A stretch of DNA of 64,000 nucleotides from Achromobacter ruhlandii (lineage in GTDB: Bacteria > Pseudomonadota > Gammaproteobacteria > Burkholderiales > Burkholderiaceae_B): positions 105,221 to 169,220 of the forward strand of contig NZ_CADIJL010000013.1 in NCBI RefSeq assembly GCF_902859695.1, in the 5' to 3' direction. This document shows, piece after piece, positions 1 to 9,083 of the stretch; within the stretch, counting starts at the first letter, position 1; each line of letters starts with the position of its first letter. The notes below the pieces were generated by a model that saw only the letters and a list, made by a program, of their open reading frames with translations, was not told the DNA's origin and did not search any database. The position numbers were made by a program, and so were the translations under genes.

Positions 1-569
1 TGCAGCACCTTGCGGCCGTAGTGCTTGGGGTCCTTGACCTGGGTCGAGAGCTTGCCGTCGGAGAACGTGCCCGCCCCGCCCTCGCCGAACTGCACGTTCG
101 ACTCCGGCTGCAGGATGTTCTTGCGCCACAGCCCCCAGGTGTCCTTGGTGCGCTCGCGCACCACCCGGCCGCGCTCCAGGATGATGGGCCGGAACCCCAT
201 CTGGGCCAGGATCAGCGCCGCGAACAAGCCGCAGGGGCCGAAGCCGATCACGACGGGGCGACGGCTCTCGGGCAGATCGGCCGGCGCGTGGCCGACGTAC
301 TGGTATTCCATGGGCGGCGTCGGCATCACCGTGCGCAGGCCGGCGACGCGCTTGAGCACGGCGGCCTCGTCGGCCACCTCGACATCCACGGAATAAGTCA
401 GCGTGATGGCGCTGCGCTTGCGCGCGTCATAGCTGCGGCGGAAGATGGTCAGCGCGAGCAGGGCCTCGGGGGCGATCCCCAGGCGGCTACAGGCCGCGGC
501 GCGCAGGGTGTTTTCGATGTCGTCCTGGGAGGTCGACAGGGGCAGGATGATTTCGGTCAGGCGCAACAT
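1..569 (-). CDS. FAD-dependent dehydrogenase (COG2509-like), N-terminal part
   Basis: This is the first 189 codons of a gene on the minus strand that runs off the left edge. It starts MLRLTEIILPLS. A small N-terminal domain of about 100 residues leads into a Rossmann dinucleotide-binding stretch, VIGFGPCGLFAALILAQMG, at about residues 108-126. Further on is NVQFGEGGAGTFSDGKL. This order is typical of the uncharacterised FAD-dependent dehydrogenases of COG2509, which are usually about 540 residues long. The frame is open to the window edge. The substrate is unknown, and the C-terminal half cannot be seen. It lies upstream of, and on the same strand as, nothing else visible. Confidence 0.85.
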   Translation of the reverse strand, partial: MLRLTEIILPLSTSQDDIENTLRAAACSRLGIAPEALLALTIFRRSYDARKRSAITLTYSVDVEVADEAAVLKRVAGLRTVMPTPPMEYQYVGHAPADLPESRRPVVIGFGPCGLFAALILAQMGFRPIILERGRVVRERTKDTWGLWRKNILQPESNVQFGEGGAGTFSDGKLSTQVKDPKHYGRKVL

Positions 570-659
570 GAGGCAGGGGAACCGTGTCAGGGTTCAAGGG
601 CTCGTAAAACGCGTATTAAAACACGCCGACGGCCCTTGCCCCTTGCCCCTTCCCGGTCG

Positions 660-3092
660 CTACCAGCGGTGCTGGTACGTCAGCGTCAGCACCGTGCCCG
701 GGGCCGGCAGGCGGCTGGTATTGGTGCTGGTGCGCATCAACTGGCTATAGAGCGGGTAATAGTCGCGGTTGAACAGGTTCTCGATCCCAACGATCAGCGT
801 GTCCTTCGGCGTGACCTGGTAGCGGCTCATCAGGTCCACCGTGAAGTAGCTGCCCACGTCGCGGCGGCCGAAACTCTCGACGCCATCCAGCCGGTAGTCC
901 TTGGCCCCGAAGTAATTGGCCTGGATGCGGTTGCTCCAGCGCTCGTTGGGCCGGTACTGCAGGTACGCGGTGAGCTTGAGCGGCGGGATGCGGTAGCCGG
1001 TCATGTCGCGCCACTGGCCGTTGTCGGGCCGCTCGCGTCCCTTCATCCACGTGAACGTGCCGCCCGTGCCCCATTTCTCGTCGTCGGTCAGGTAGTCCAC
1101 CGTCGCCTCGATGCCGTGGATGCGCTCCTCGGTGCGGGTCAGGATCAGGCCGTTGTTGAAGCTCTGCACATCGCCCAGCTTGGAGGTGGTGTAGAACAGC
1201 GCCAGCGACGCCGTGGTGTTGCCCACCCCGCCGCGCCAGCCCAGCTCGTAGTTGTTGGTCTTGACCGGCTGCAGGTCCGACGAGCCGATGTCGAAGCCCG
1301 GCCGCGCGTTGCGCATCTGCACGCCGATGTCCGGCAACTGGAAGCCCTGGCTGAAGTTGGCGTACAGCTCCTGGCCGCGGATCGGCGCGTAGGACAGGCC
1401 GGCGTTGAACAGGAAGGCGTCGTAGCTGACCGAGCCGCCCCGCACCGAGGCTGGCGACGCCACGCGCGATTGCGACAGCGGCACGAAGTCGCCGAAGCGG
1501 GCGGTGGCGTACTCGTAGCGCGCCCCGCCCTGCACCGACCATTGCTCGTTGAAGCGGTGCTCCAGCTGGCCGAAGATGCCGGTGCTGCGCGAGGTCAGCT
1601 CGGGCATGTAGGTCAGGCGGCCGGTCTTGCGGAACACCCGGCCGCCGCTGGCGTCGTAGGCCGCCGCGTCGAACACGTCGATCGGCATGTCGCTGCGTTC
1701 CTGGTTGAAGTCCATGCCCCACAGCAGTTTCGACTGCTCGCCCAGCGGCGTGTCGATCGTCAGCCGGCTGCCGAACACCTTGCTGTTCTGCATGACCTGG
1801 TCGACGTTGCCGCCGCGCGTGACCACGGCGCGCGCGTCGAACGGCGTGAAGCGCGTGTAGTAGTCGCGGTAGTACATCTGCGCCGTGACCTTGCTGCCCA
1901 GCAGGTCCAGGTGTTGGTATTCGAGGTTCACCAGCGTGTTGCGGATCTGGTTCTGGTCGGCCAGGTCCAGGCCGCCGAGCGGCAGCGCGCGCGCCGTGCC
2001 CGGCGGCAGGCGGCCGACCGAGGGATCCGAGGTGTAATCGGAATGCTGGTCGGCGTTGTAGTAGCTGGCCGACAGCTGCAGGCGCTGCTTGTCGTCCAGC
2101 CGCAGGCCCAGCTTGCCGCCCAGGCTGTAGATGTTGGAGTCGAACAGATCGCCCTGGCTGGGTTCGGGCGCGATGCGGCGGCCGCGCGCGTCGTAGGAGG
2201 CGCCGTTGTGGCGCGCGCCCAGGTCCAGCGCGTAGTCCAGCATGCCCTGGCTGCCGGCGAAATGCTGCTGCAGTTGGCCGCCCAGCCCGTCCGAATTCAG
2301 CCGGCTCAGCGGGCTGACGGCGGTCACGGTGGTTTCGGCCACCGGTTCGCCGCCGGCGGGCCGGGTGGTGATCGAGACGATGCCGCCGGTGGCCCCGGCG
2401 CCGTAGATCGAGCTGCTGCCGCGCAGCACTTCGACGCGCTCGATGGTGGCCGGGTCGATGTTGGCCAGATTGCGCGACGAATCGCGGTTGGTGTTCAGCG
2501 GAATGCCGTCCACCAGCACCAGCACGCCGCGTCCGCGCAGCGTCTGGCCATAGTCGGTCATGGTGCGGCTGGAATCGGCCATCCCCGGCACGGTCTTGGC
2601 CAGCACGCTGGCCAGGCTGTCCGAGCCGGTGCGCAGTTCCTGCAAGGCGTCGCGCTCCAGCACGATGGTCTGCTGCACGGGGCTGACCAGGTTGCTGGCC
2701 GTGCGCGAGGCGCTGACCTCGATCGGCGCCATCACGGTGGCGCCGCCGCTGGCCGCCTCGGGTTCGATGAGGGTGGCCGAGCCTTCCTGCCGCAGCCGCA
2801 ATGGTTTGCCCTGCAGCAGCGCGGCCAGCGCCTGTTGCGGCGTCATGGACCCGGACAGCGCCGGCGCCTGCATGCCGGCCACGGTCTGGGGCGCATAGAA
2901 AATCTGCAGGCCGTGCGTTTCGGCCAGCCGCTTGAGCGCCTGGTCGAGCGATTGCGCCGGCATGTCGATGGCGACGGGCGCCGTCGCCTGCGCGTCGGCC
3001 ATCCCCGGACCGAACGCCAGCACTGCCGCCATCGCGGCCATCGTCAGGCGCGCGGCCACCGGCGCGCCTTGTCCCATTTTCTTGTGAACCAC
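660..3092 (-). CDS. TonB-dependent siderophore receptor with STN signalling domain
   Basis: This is an outer-membrane receptor of the FecA type. After a signal peptide (MAAMAAVLAFGPGMADA) comes a secretin/TonB N-terminal (STN) domain from DMPAQSLDQALKRLAE to the GKPLRLRQEG region. The plug domain follows, with RGRGVLVLVDGIPLNTNRD and VEVLRGSSSIYGAGATGG, then a 22-strand-type barrel ending in a terminal aromatic (QHRW). The STN domain normally contacts a FecR anti-sigma protein, and the fecR and fecI homologues lie directly upstream on the same strand. I chose the GTG at 3092 because AGGAG sits about 9 bases before it. An ATG at 3077 and a TTG at 3164 are alternatives. The ligand is not known. 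The C-terminal half looks closer to hydroxamate/citrate-hydroxamate receptors such as IutA than to haem receptors, but that is a judgement by eye. Confidence 0.88.
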   Translation of the reverse strand: MVHKKMGQGAPVAARLTMAAMAAVLAFGPGMADAQATAPVAIDMPAQSLDQALKRLAETHGLQIFYAPQTVAGMQAPALSGSMTPQQALAALLQGKPLRLRQEGSATLIEPEAASGGATVMAPIEVSASRTASNLVSPVQQTIVLERDALQELRTGSDSLASVLAKTVPGMADSSRTMTDYGQTLRGRGVLVLVDGIPLNTNRDSSRNLANIDPATIERVEVLRGSSSIYGAGATGGIVSITTRPAGGEPVAETTVTAVSPLSRLNSDGLGGQLQQHFAGSQGMLDYALDLGARHNGASYDARGRRIAPEPSQGDLFDSNIYSLGGKLGLRLDDKQRLQLSASYYNADQHSDYTSDPSVGRLPPGTARALPLGGLDLADQNQIRNTLVNLEYQHLDLLGSKVTAQMYYRDYYTRFTPFDARAVVTRGGNVDQVMQNSKVFGSRLTIDTPLGEQSKLLWGMDFNQERSDMPIDVFDAAAYDASGGRVFRKTGRLTYMPELTSRSTGIFGQLEHRFNEQWSVQGGARYEYATARFGDFVPLSQSRVASPASVRGGSVSYDAFLFNAGLSYAPIRGQELYANFSQGFQLPDIGVQMRNARPGFDIGSSDLQPVKTNNYELGWRGGVGNTTASLALFYTTSKLGDVQSFNNGLILTRTEERIHGIEATVDYLTDDEKWGTGGTFTWMKGRERPDNGQWRDMTGYRIPPLKLTAYLQYRPNERWSNRIQANYFGAKDYRLDGVESFGRRDVGSYFTVDLMSRYQVTPKDTLIVGIENLFNRDYYPLYSQLMRTSTNTSRLPAPGTVLTLTYQHRW

Positions 3093-3203
3093 AGCTTCTG
3101 CTCCTGATCCGTCATCGATGGGCCCCATGCCCCACGGAATCAAGAAGAAGACGCAATACGGCAAAAAAACCTGAATGCCCGGCCGAACTATTTTGTAACA
3201 GCA

Positions 3204-4184
3204 TCAACGCGCCGAAATCTCGCTGCGGCCGTCGGCCAGCTGGCGCACCTGCACCGGCAGGATGTGCGGCAAAGCCGTCAGGAAGGCGTCCGTGTCGCGG
3301 GTCTGGAACACGCTGGTCACGGTGAGATGCGCCACCCCGGCTCCCAGCACGATCGGGTGCTGCCGGTACCGCGATACTTCCCGCGCCGCCGTGGCCAGGT
3401 CGGTATTGCTGAAGCGGATCTGGCCGCCGCGCCAGGCCAGCGTCGCCGCCACGTCGGCGGGCTCGACCCCTCCGGCCTGCCCGGCCGCGCCGATGCGCAC
3501 GCCCTGCCCGGCCGCGACCGGCAAGGCCGCCGCGTCGTGCGCGCCGGCCACCTTGACCGAACCCGACTCCACCAGCACCCGCACTTGGTCCGCGTCGCGG
3601 CGCACGTCGAAGCGCGTGCCGGTCACGGTGGCGGTGCCCAAGCCGGCATCCACCACGAACGGGCGGGCGGCGTTCTTCTCGACCGAGAACAGCGCCTCGC
3701 CCGCCACCAGCAGCACGCGCCGCTCGACATCGTCAAAGCGCACGCGGATATGGCTGTTGCTATTCAATTCGGCGCGGGAACCATCGGGCAGCGCCACGCT
3801 GCGCAGTTCGCCAACCTGTGTCTGGTATTCGGTCCAGCCCGCGCCGCGCGGCCACAGCGCCCAGCCGCCGACGGCGAGGATCGCGGCGCCCAGGCTCAAG
3901 GCCAGCGCGGCTCGCCGTCCGGAATGGGACGCGCGGCCCGGCGCTTCGGCCAGGGCGCGCAGGCGCTCGGGCGCGACGGCGTCCGCGGCCTGCCAGATCG
4001 ATTCCAGCAGGCGGTACTCATAGGCGTGGCGCGGATCGGCCGCCAGCCAGTCGGCGCGCGCCTGTTCCTGCGCGGCGTCCCACTCGCCGGAATGGGCGCG
4101 CGCGAACCAGCGCGCCGCCTCGGCGCGAATGGCGCCGGCCTCGCCGCCGGCCTGCCCGGGCGATGCGGCGTCAGTGGGGCGCAT
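3204..4184 (-). CDS. fecR: FecR-type anti-sigma factor / sigma regulator
   Basis: This 326-residue inner-membrane protein relays the receptor signal to its ECF sigma factor. The N-terminal cytoplasmic part (EAARWFARAHSGEWDAAQEQARADWLAADPRHAYEY, quoted only in its key segments WFARAHSGEWD and WLAADPRHAYEY) is the DUF4880/FecR-N domain. One membrane segment follows (LALSLGAAILAVGGWALW, about residues 93-110). The periplasmic FecR domain contains GSRAELNSNSHIRV and GEALFSVEKNAARPFVV. The start overlaps the end of the sigma gene by 14 bases, so the two are probably translationally coupled. The receptor gene follows after a 111-base gap. Together they form a standard sigma/anti-sigma/receptor surface-signalling set. 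Confidence 0.92.
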   Translation of the reverse strand: MRPTDAASPGQAGGEAGAIRAEAARWFARAHSGEWDAAQEQARADWLAADPRHAYEYRLLESIWQAADAVAPERLRALAEAPGRASHSGRRAALALSLGAAILAVGGWALWPRGAGWTEYQTQVGELRSVALPDGSRAELNSNSHIRVRFDDVERRVLLVAGEALFSVEKNAARPFVVDAGLGTATVTGTRFDVRRDADQVRVLVESGSVKVAGAHDAAALPVAAGQGVRIGAAGQAGGVEPADVAATLAWRGGQIRFSNTDLATAAREVSRYRQHPIVLGAGVAHLTVTSVFQTRDTDAFLTALPHILPVQVRQLADGRSEISAR

Positions 4185-4674
4185 ACGCCCCCAGCCGCTC
4201 GCGCAGATGCAGCGCGGTACGGATCATGTATTTCTCGACCATGTTCTTGCTCAATCCCATGCGTTCGGCGATCTCGGCCTGCGTCAGGCCTTCCAGCCGC
4301 TGCCAGACGAACACCTGGCGGCACTTGAGCGGCAGTTCCGCCAGCGCCGCTTCCAGCGCCTGGCCCAGCTGGCCGGTGCGCGCCTGGGCCATCGGGTCGC
4401 CCAAGGGGCTGGCGTGGTCGGCAATGGTATCAAGCGGCACCCATTCCTGCCCGCCGTCGCGGCGGAACTGATCGACGGCCGCGTTGCGCGCGGCCTGGTG
4501 CAGATAGGCGCGCGGCTGCGCCACCTGCGCCGGGTCGGTTTCCAGGCACTTCACCAGCGCGTCGTGGGCCAGGTCGCGCGCGGCGTCGCGGCAGCCCAGC
4601 TTGCGGGTCCAGACCGCGAGCAGCTCTTCGTAATAGGCCAGGAAGCCGGAGGGACGGGACGGACGCAAGGACAT
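4171..4674 (-). CDS. fecI: FecI-type ECF sigma factor
   Basis: This is a 167-residue ECF sigma factor. Region 2 (FLAYYEELLAVWTRKLGCRDAARDLAHD) and region 4 (ELPLKCRQVFVWQRLEGLTQAEIAERMGLS) are both complete, and the C-terminus KYMIRTALHLRERL is typical of iron-starvation sigma factors. The frame stays open further upstream to 4899, but the ATG at 4674 gives the expected family length and the upstream extension shows no sigma similarity. A Fur-like box lies 27 bases before the start. By analogy with FecI, it should direct RNA polymerase to the promoter of the receptor at 660-3092 when the receptor binds its ligand. I could not locate that promoter. Confidence 0.92.
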   Translation of the reverse strand: MSLRPSRPSGFLAYYEELLAVWTRKLGCRDAARDLAHDALVKCLETDPAQVAQPRAYLHQAARNAAVDQFRRDGGQEWVPLDTIADHASPLGDPMAQARTGQLGQALEAALAELPLKCRQVFVWQRLEGLTQAEIAERMGLSKNMVEKYMIRTALHLRERLGAYAPH

Positions 4675-4700
4675 GACGCACAATCGACAGAGGCATGCAT

Positions 4701-4719
4701 GATAATGGTTTCCATTTTC
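4701..4719 (-). promoter_or_regulatory. Fur box upstream of fecI
   Basis: The 19-base sequence GATAATGGTTTCCATTTTC matches the Fur consensus GATAATGATAATCATTATC at 14 positions. It lies 27 bases upstream of the fecI start, in the 91-base gap after aapP. This position fits iron-dependent repression of the sigma gene. The adjacent aapP gene ends before the box and is unlikely to be affected. Confidence 0.7.
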
Positions 4720-4765
4720 ATAAACAAACCCGGGCGTGATGGCTGCGTCCGCCGCCCTGCCCGCC

Positions 4766-5521
4766 TCAATGCAGGATGCGCTCCAGGAAGGCGCGCGTGC
4801 GTTCATGCCGGGGGTTGTCGAAGAAATCGCCCGGCTCGCCAATCTCGATGATGCGGCCGCCGTCCATGAACACCACCCGGTCGGCGACGTTGCGGGCAAA
4901 GCCCATCTCGTGGGTCACGCACAGCATGGTCATGCCGTCCTCGGCCAGCGAGGTCATGGTGTCCAGCACTTCCTTGACCATCTCCGGATCGAGCGCCGAG
5001 GTCGGCTCGTCGAACAGCATGATGCGCGGCTGCATGCAAAGCGAGCGGGCGATGGCCACGCGCTGCTGCTGCCCGCCCGACAACTGGCCCGGGTACTTGC
5101 CGGCCTGGTCGGGAATGCGCACCCGCTCCAGGTAGCGCATGGCCACATCCACCGCCTGCGCGCGCGGCATGCGCCGCACCTGCGTCGGCGCCAGGATGCA
5201 GTTCTCCAGTACGGTCAGGTGCGGGAACAGGTTGAAGTGCTGGAACACCATGCCGGCGTCGGTGCGCACGCCGTCCACGGCGCGCAGGTCGTCGCTCAGC
5301 TCAACCCCGTTGACCACGATGGAGCCCTGCTGGTGGCGTTCGAGCCGGTTGATGCAGCGGATCATGGTGGATTTGCCGGAACCGGACGGCCCGCAGATCA
5401 CCAGGCGCTCGCCGGCCCGGACCTGCAGGTTGATGTCCTGCAGCACATGGAATTCGCCATACCACTTGTGCATGCCGGCGATGGCGATGGCGGGCGGCGT
5501 AGCGGCGGAAGGCGTGGTCAT
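4766..5521 (-). CDS. aapP: Amino-acid ABC transporter ATP-binding protein (AapP/GlnQ type)
   Basis: This 251-residue protein is the ATPase of a polar amino-acid importer. It has Walker [12 protein letters not shown] near residue 38, a Q-loop, the signature [15 protein letters not shown], Walker [15 protein letters not shown] and the switch histidine in [12 protein letters not shown]. The PAAT-family fingerprint [16 protein letters not shown] is intact. Its start overlaps the end of aapM by 4 bases, so it is the last gene of the aapJQMP operon on the minus strand. The operon order and the long permeases point to a general L-amino-acid system (Aap/Bzt). The exact substrate cannot be read from the sequence. 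Confidence 0.95.
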   Translation of the reverse strand: MTTPSAATPPAIAIAGMHKWYGEFHVLQDINLQVRAGERLVICGPSGSGKSTMIRCINRLERHQQGSIVVNGVELSDDLRAVDGVRTDAGMVFQHFNLFPHLTVLENCILAPTQVRRMPRAQAVDVAMRYLERVRIPDQAGKYPGQLSGGQQQRVAIARSLCMQPRIMLFDEPTSALDPEMVKEVLDTMTSLAEDGMTMLCVTHEMGFARNVADRVVFMDGGRIIEIGEPGDFFDNPRHERTRAFLERILH

Positions 5522-6612
5522 CGGAGTTCCCCTTTTTTATAGCGATGCTCCAGCCACATCGAATAGCGCGACAGGCCGAAGCAGATGCAGAAATAGATCG
5601 ATGCGATGAAGAGATAGGTCTCGACGTAGGGCGTGGGCCAGGCCGGGTCGGTCAGCGCCGCGCGCCCTGAGCTGAGCAGGTCGAACAGGCCCACGATCAG
5701 CACCAGGCTGGTGTTCTTGATCATCACGATGGCGGTATTGGTGAGCGGCGCGATCACCTTGCGCAGCGCCTGCGGCAGCACCACCAGACGCGTCATCTGC
5801 CACCATGACAGCCCCAGCGCGCGCGAGGCCTCGGCCTGCCCGGGCGGGATCGCCTGCAGGCCGCCGCGGATCACCTCGGCCAGATACGCGGCCGAGAACA
5901 CCGTCAGCGCGATGCCGGCGCGCAGCAGGCTGTCGATGGTCATGCCGGCCGGCAGCATGATGGGCAGCACGATCGAGGCCATGAACAGCAGGCTGACCAG
6001 CGGCAAGCCTCGGATCAGCTCGATCACGCCGATGCTGATGAAGCGCGCCGTCGGCAGGCTGCCGCGGCGTCCCAGCGCCAGCAGCACGCCCAGCGGCAGT
6101 CCGGCGCCCAGCGCGCATACCGCCAGCAGCAGCGTGATCGGCAGGCCGCCCCACGACGAGGTCGGCACCCGCGCCAGGCCGAACATGCCGCCCTGCATCA
6201 GCGCCAGGCCCGCCAGCAGCCCCGCGATCCAGATGACCGCCGTGCGGGCGCGCCATTGGCGCGGGCTGAGCGAGAACACCGTCATCGCCAGGATGAACAG
6301 GCAGACCACGGTGGGCCGCCATTGCTCGCCGGGCGGATAGATGCCGAACAGGATCTGGCGCATCTTCTCGCCCAGGAAGGCCCAGCAGGCGCCGCCGGCC
6401 TGGCGGCAGACAGCGCCCGTGGCGCCCGGCCAGACGGCATCCAGCACCGCCCAGTTCAGCAGCTTGCCGGCCGCGGCCAGCACCAGCGCCAGCGTGGCCA
6501 CGGTGGCGAGCGCGCTGACGGCGCTGCCGAACAGGCGGTGCCAGGCGCTGTCGCGGCGGTCCGCCGGCGGCGGCAGAACCCGCGGCAGAGAGGAAGGATG
6601 GGACAGGCTCAT
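5518..6612 (-). CDS. aapM: Amino-acid ABC transporter permease AapM
   Basis: This 364-residue inner-membrane permease carries the HisM/PAAT transport domain in its C-terminal half: [17 protein letters not shown], then [22 protein letters not shown]. The second motif is the EAA loop that docks with the ATPase. The long N-terminal part, with extra membrane segments, is typical of AapM/BztC. I chose the ATG at 6612 ([12 protein letters not shown]) because it overlaps the aapQ stop as ATGA. The frame stays open to 7227, but that upstream part lies inside aapQ in another frame. AapM pairs with AapQ to form the membrane channel. Confidence 0.93.
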   Translation of the reverse strand: MSLSHPSSLPRVLPPPADRRDSAWHRLFGSAVSALATVATLALVLAAAGKLLNWAVLDAVWPGATGAVCRQAGGACWAFLGEKMRQILFGIYPPGEQWRPTVVCLFILAMTVFSLSPRQWRARTAVIWIAGLLAGLALMQGGMFGLARVPTSSWGGLPITLLLAVCALGAGLPLGVLLALGRRGSLPTARFISIGVIELIRGLPLVSLLFMASIVLPIMLPAGMTIDSLLRAGIALTVFSAAYLAEVIRGGLQAIPPGQAEASRALGLSWWQMTRLVVLPQALRKVIAPLTNTAIVMIKNTSLVLIVGLFDLLSSGRAALTDPAWPTPYVETYLFIASIYFCICFGLSRYSMWLEHRYKKGELR

Positions 6613-7757
6613 GCGCGTTGCGTCCTCAGGATGCGGCGGTTGTACAGATTCATGAAGAGCGACACGCTCAGGCTGATGCTCAGGTACACCGCCATCAGCA
6701 CCGCCACGCCCTCGATGGCCTGGCCGGTCTGGTTGATGGTGGTGGTGATGACGAAGGACAGGTCCGGGTAGCCCACCGCCAGCGCCAGCGTGGTGTTCTT
6801 GATGATGGACAGGTACTGGCTGGTCATCGGCGGGATGATCACGCGCAGCGCCTGCGGCACCACGATCCAGCGCAACGCGGCGCCGGGCTTCAGGCCCAGC
6901 GAATGGGCCGCTTCCCACTGGCCGGCGGGCACCGCGTCGATGCCGCCGCGAATGATCTCGCCGGAGAACGCGGCCGAGTAGATCGTCAGTCCCACCAGCA
7001 AGGCGGTGAATTCCGGCGTGAAGGCGCTGCCGCCGGCAAAATTCAGGCCGCGCAGCGCCGGCACGTCGGCGTGCAGCGAGGCGCCGCCCCACTGCGCCAC
7101 GGCGGCCACCAATGCCAGCGCCGCGACCAGGCCCAGGCTGCGCCACGGCATGCGCGGCGCCACCGACCGGCGCGCCAGGCGCCACGCGCCCCACAGCAGC
7201 AGCGCCGCCGCGCCCAGCGCCCACCACAGCGGCTGCGTATCGCCCTGCAACGACAGGCTGGGAAAGAACAGCCCGCGCACCGACAGGAACACGCCTGGCA
7301 GCGGCTGCAGCGCCTGCCGCGCCGGCGGCAGGTTGATCGTCACCAGGCTGTACCAGAACAGCAGTTGCACCACCAGCGGCGTGTTGCGCACGGCTTCCAG
7401 GTAGACCGTGGCCACGCCCGTCACCAGCGGATGGCGGCTGCGGCGCGCCAGCGCCAGGCCGAAGCCCAGCAGCGTCGAGGCCGCGATCACCAGCGCCGAG
7501 ATGTACAGCGTGTTGGCCAGCCCCACCAGGAAGGCGCGGCCGTAGCTATCGGTGGGCTGGTAGGCCAGCAGGCTTTCGGCGATGGGAAAACGGGCCGCCT
7601 CGCCGAGGTAGTCAAAACCCATGGCGATGCCGCGCTGGGTCAGGTTGGCGTGGGCGTTCCAGGCCAGCCAGCCCACCGCGCCGACGAAGGCGCCGGCGAT
7701 CAGCAGTTGCGCCAGGACGGACCGGGCGCGGCCGTCGAACCAGAGTCGCTTGAACAT
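6609..7757 (-). CDS. aapQ: Amino-acid ABC transporter permease AapQ
   Basis: This 382-residue permease is the partner of AapM. Several hydrophobic segments surround the EAA-type loop EIIRGGIDAVPAGQWEAAHSLGL. The first transport segment carries YLEAVRNTPLVVQLLFWY, the usual motif of polar amino-acid permeases. A long periplasmic insertion between the first and third membrane blocks (about residues 130-230) is characteristic of AapQ/BztB. The gene starts 19 bases after the end of aapJ and overlaps aapM by 4 bases. Confidence 0.94.
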   Translation of the reverse strand: MFKRLWFDGRARSVLAQLLIAGAFVGAVGWLAWNAHANLTQRGIAMGFDYLGEAARFPIAESLLAYQPTDSYGRAFLVGLANTLYISALVIAASTLLGFGLALARRSRHPLVTGVATVYLEAVRNTPLVVQLLFWYSLVTINLPPARQALQPLPGVFLSVRGLFFPSLSLQGDTQPLWWALGAAALLLWGAWRLARRSVAPRMPWRSLGLVAALALVAAVAQWGGASLHADVPALRGLNFAGGSAFTPEFTALLVGLTIYSAAFSGEIIRGGIDAVPAGQWEAAHSLGLKPGAALRWIVVPQALRVIIPPMTSQYLSIIKNTTLALAVGYPDLSFVITTTINQTGQAIEGVAVLMAVYLSISLSVSLFMNLYNRRILRTQRA

Positions 7758-7776
7758 GATGAGCCCCGCCCGCCGC

Positions 7777-8940
7777 TCAGTTGAAGACGTACGGGTACAT
7801 CAGGCCACCGTCGCGATACAGGCGGTTCATGCCGCGCTCGAGCTTCATCGGGCTGTTCTTGCCGACGTTGCGCTCGAAGATCTCGCCGTAGTTGCCCAGC
7901 TGCTTGACGATGTTGTAGGCCCAGCGCTCGTCCAGGCCCAGCGCCTTGCCGTTGCCCGGCTCCGTGCCCAGGAAGCGGGCGATGCGCGGATCGTCGGACT
8001 TGAGCATGTCGTCGACGTTGGCCTGGGTGATGCCCATGTCCTCGGCGGCGATCGGCACCTGGATGACCCATTTGACGATGTCGAACCAGCGGTCGTCGCC
8101 ATGGCGCACCGACGGCGTCAGCGCCTCGCTGTGGCCGCTGGCCGGGAAGATCACGTAGTCGTCCGGGTTCTGCGCCTGGGTCGCGCGCACCGCCGCCAGC
8201 GCCGAGGCGTCGGTGATGAGGCCGTCGCAGCGGCCCGAGAAGAACGCCTGGCGCGAGGCCGCGACGTTGTCGAACAGCACGGTCTTCAGGCCCAGCTTGA
8301 ACTTGCGCGACAGGTCGGCCACCGTGACCTCGTTGGTCGAGCCGGTCTGCACGCAGATGGTGGCGCCGTTCATGTCCTTGGTCTGGGTGATGCCCAGGTC
8401 CTTGCGCACCATGAAGGCGTCGTACTCGTAGTAATTCGGGTAGGTGAAGTTGATGCCGTTGGCATCGCGCCGCAGGGTCCACGAGGTGGTGCGCGGCAGC
8501 ACGTCGATCTGGCCGGTCTGCAGGGCCGTCAGGCGCTGCTGGCCGGTCAGCGGCACGAAGCGCGTCTTGCTGGCGTCGCCCAGCACCGCGATGGCGATGG
8601 CGCGGCAGGTGTCGACGTCCAGGCCCTTCCAGTTGCCGTCCTTGTCGGGCGCCGAGAAGCCGGTGGTGCCATGGCCGGAACCGCAGATGACGTAGCCGCG
8701 GGCGCGGATCTGGTCGACGGTGGGGCTGTTGGCCTGGGTGACGGCCGCCGCCACCGGCGAGGCGCCGGCGGCGGGCGCTTGTGTCGCGGTTTGTGTCGCG
8801 GTTTGTGTCGTGGCTTGTGTCGCGGTTTGTGCCTCGGGTTGCGCCGCGGACTGGGCGGCGGCCTGGGCCGGCACGACGGTCGGCACGCAGGCCGCGATGG
8901 CCAGGGCGAGACAACGGTAAGTCTGCTTGAAGCTGAACAT
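7777..8940 (-). CDS. aapJ: Amino-acid ABC transporter substrate-binding protein AapJ
   Basis: This 387-residue periplasmic binding protein captures amino acids for the AapQMP channel. A signal peptide (CLALAIAACVPTVVPAQA) is followed by an unusual linker of about 45 residues rich in Ala, Gln and Thr. The family domain then begins with VDQIRARGYVICGSGHGTTG and continues with GLDVDTCRAIAIAVLGD and PNYYEYDAFMVRK, all typical of AapJ/BztA. The linker is encoded by a 12-base tandem repeat and is longer than usual. The ATG at 8940 has a clear AAGGGGAATTGCC ribosome site. The same frame is open far upstream, but that part overlaps the next gene. Confidence 0.93.
   Translation of the reverse strand: MFSFKQTYRCLALAIAACVPTVVPAQAAAQSAAQPEAQTATQATTQTATQTATQAPAAGASPVAAAVTQANSPTVDQIRARGYVICGSGHGTTGFSAPDKDGNWKGLDVDTCRAIAIAVLGDASKTRFVPLTGQQRLTALQTGQIDVLPRTTSWTLRRDANGINFTYPNYYEYDAFMVRKDLGITQTKDMNGATICVQTGSTNEVTVADLSRKFKLGLKTVLFDNVAASRQAFFSGRCDGLITDASALAAVRATQAQNPDDYVIFPASGHSEALTPSVRHGDDRWFDIVKWVIQVPIAAEDMGITQANVDDMLKSDDPRIARFLGTEPGNGKALGLDERWAYNIVKQLGNYGEIFERNVGKNSPMKLERGMNRLYRDGGLMYPYVFN
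8779..8838. repeat. 12-base tandem repeat inside aapJ linker
   Basis: Four close copies and one diverged copy of a 12-base unit (plus-strand form TTGTGTCGCGGT) run end to end. On the coding strand each unit encodes four residues of an Ala-Thr-Gln-Thr pattern. Because the unit is a multiple of three, gain or loss of copies would change the linker length without breaking the frame. Confidence 0.85.
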
Positions 8941-9083
8941 GGCAATTCCCCTTGCTATGTGGTGAGCGCCTCGGGGCGCTTCGTGCCGGTCGGCCATGCG
9001 CGGCCGGCCGGTGTGTTGAACTGGATTCGGCGCAAAGCGCCGTCCGGGCGGGTCGGGCGCCCGCCTCGCGCCCGGCCGCGCGC

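Noticed and set aside
660..3092. Haem receptor identity for the first TonB receptor, suggested by its FecI/FecR partners as in the hur/bhu system
   Set aside because: No haem-receptor FRAP/NPNL-type segment is visible and no haem oxygenase or haem ABC genes are near, so I left the ligand open.
21..3107. A 1028-codon open frame on the plus strand
   Set aside because: It runs antisense to the TonB receptor and the FAD dehydrogenase. Its product is Arg/Ala/His-rich with no domain, the typical shadow of a high-GC gene.
5518..7227. A 569-residue version of the AapM permease
   Set aside because: The first 205 residues are Gly/Arg/Ala-rich and overlap aapQ in another frame. The ATG at 6612 overlaps the aapQ stop as expected.
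8941..9083. GC-rich hairpins such as GGCGCAAAGCGCC between metC and aapJ
   Set aside because: They are short, have no T-run, and such stems are expected by chance in DNA of this composition.
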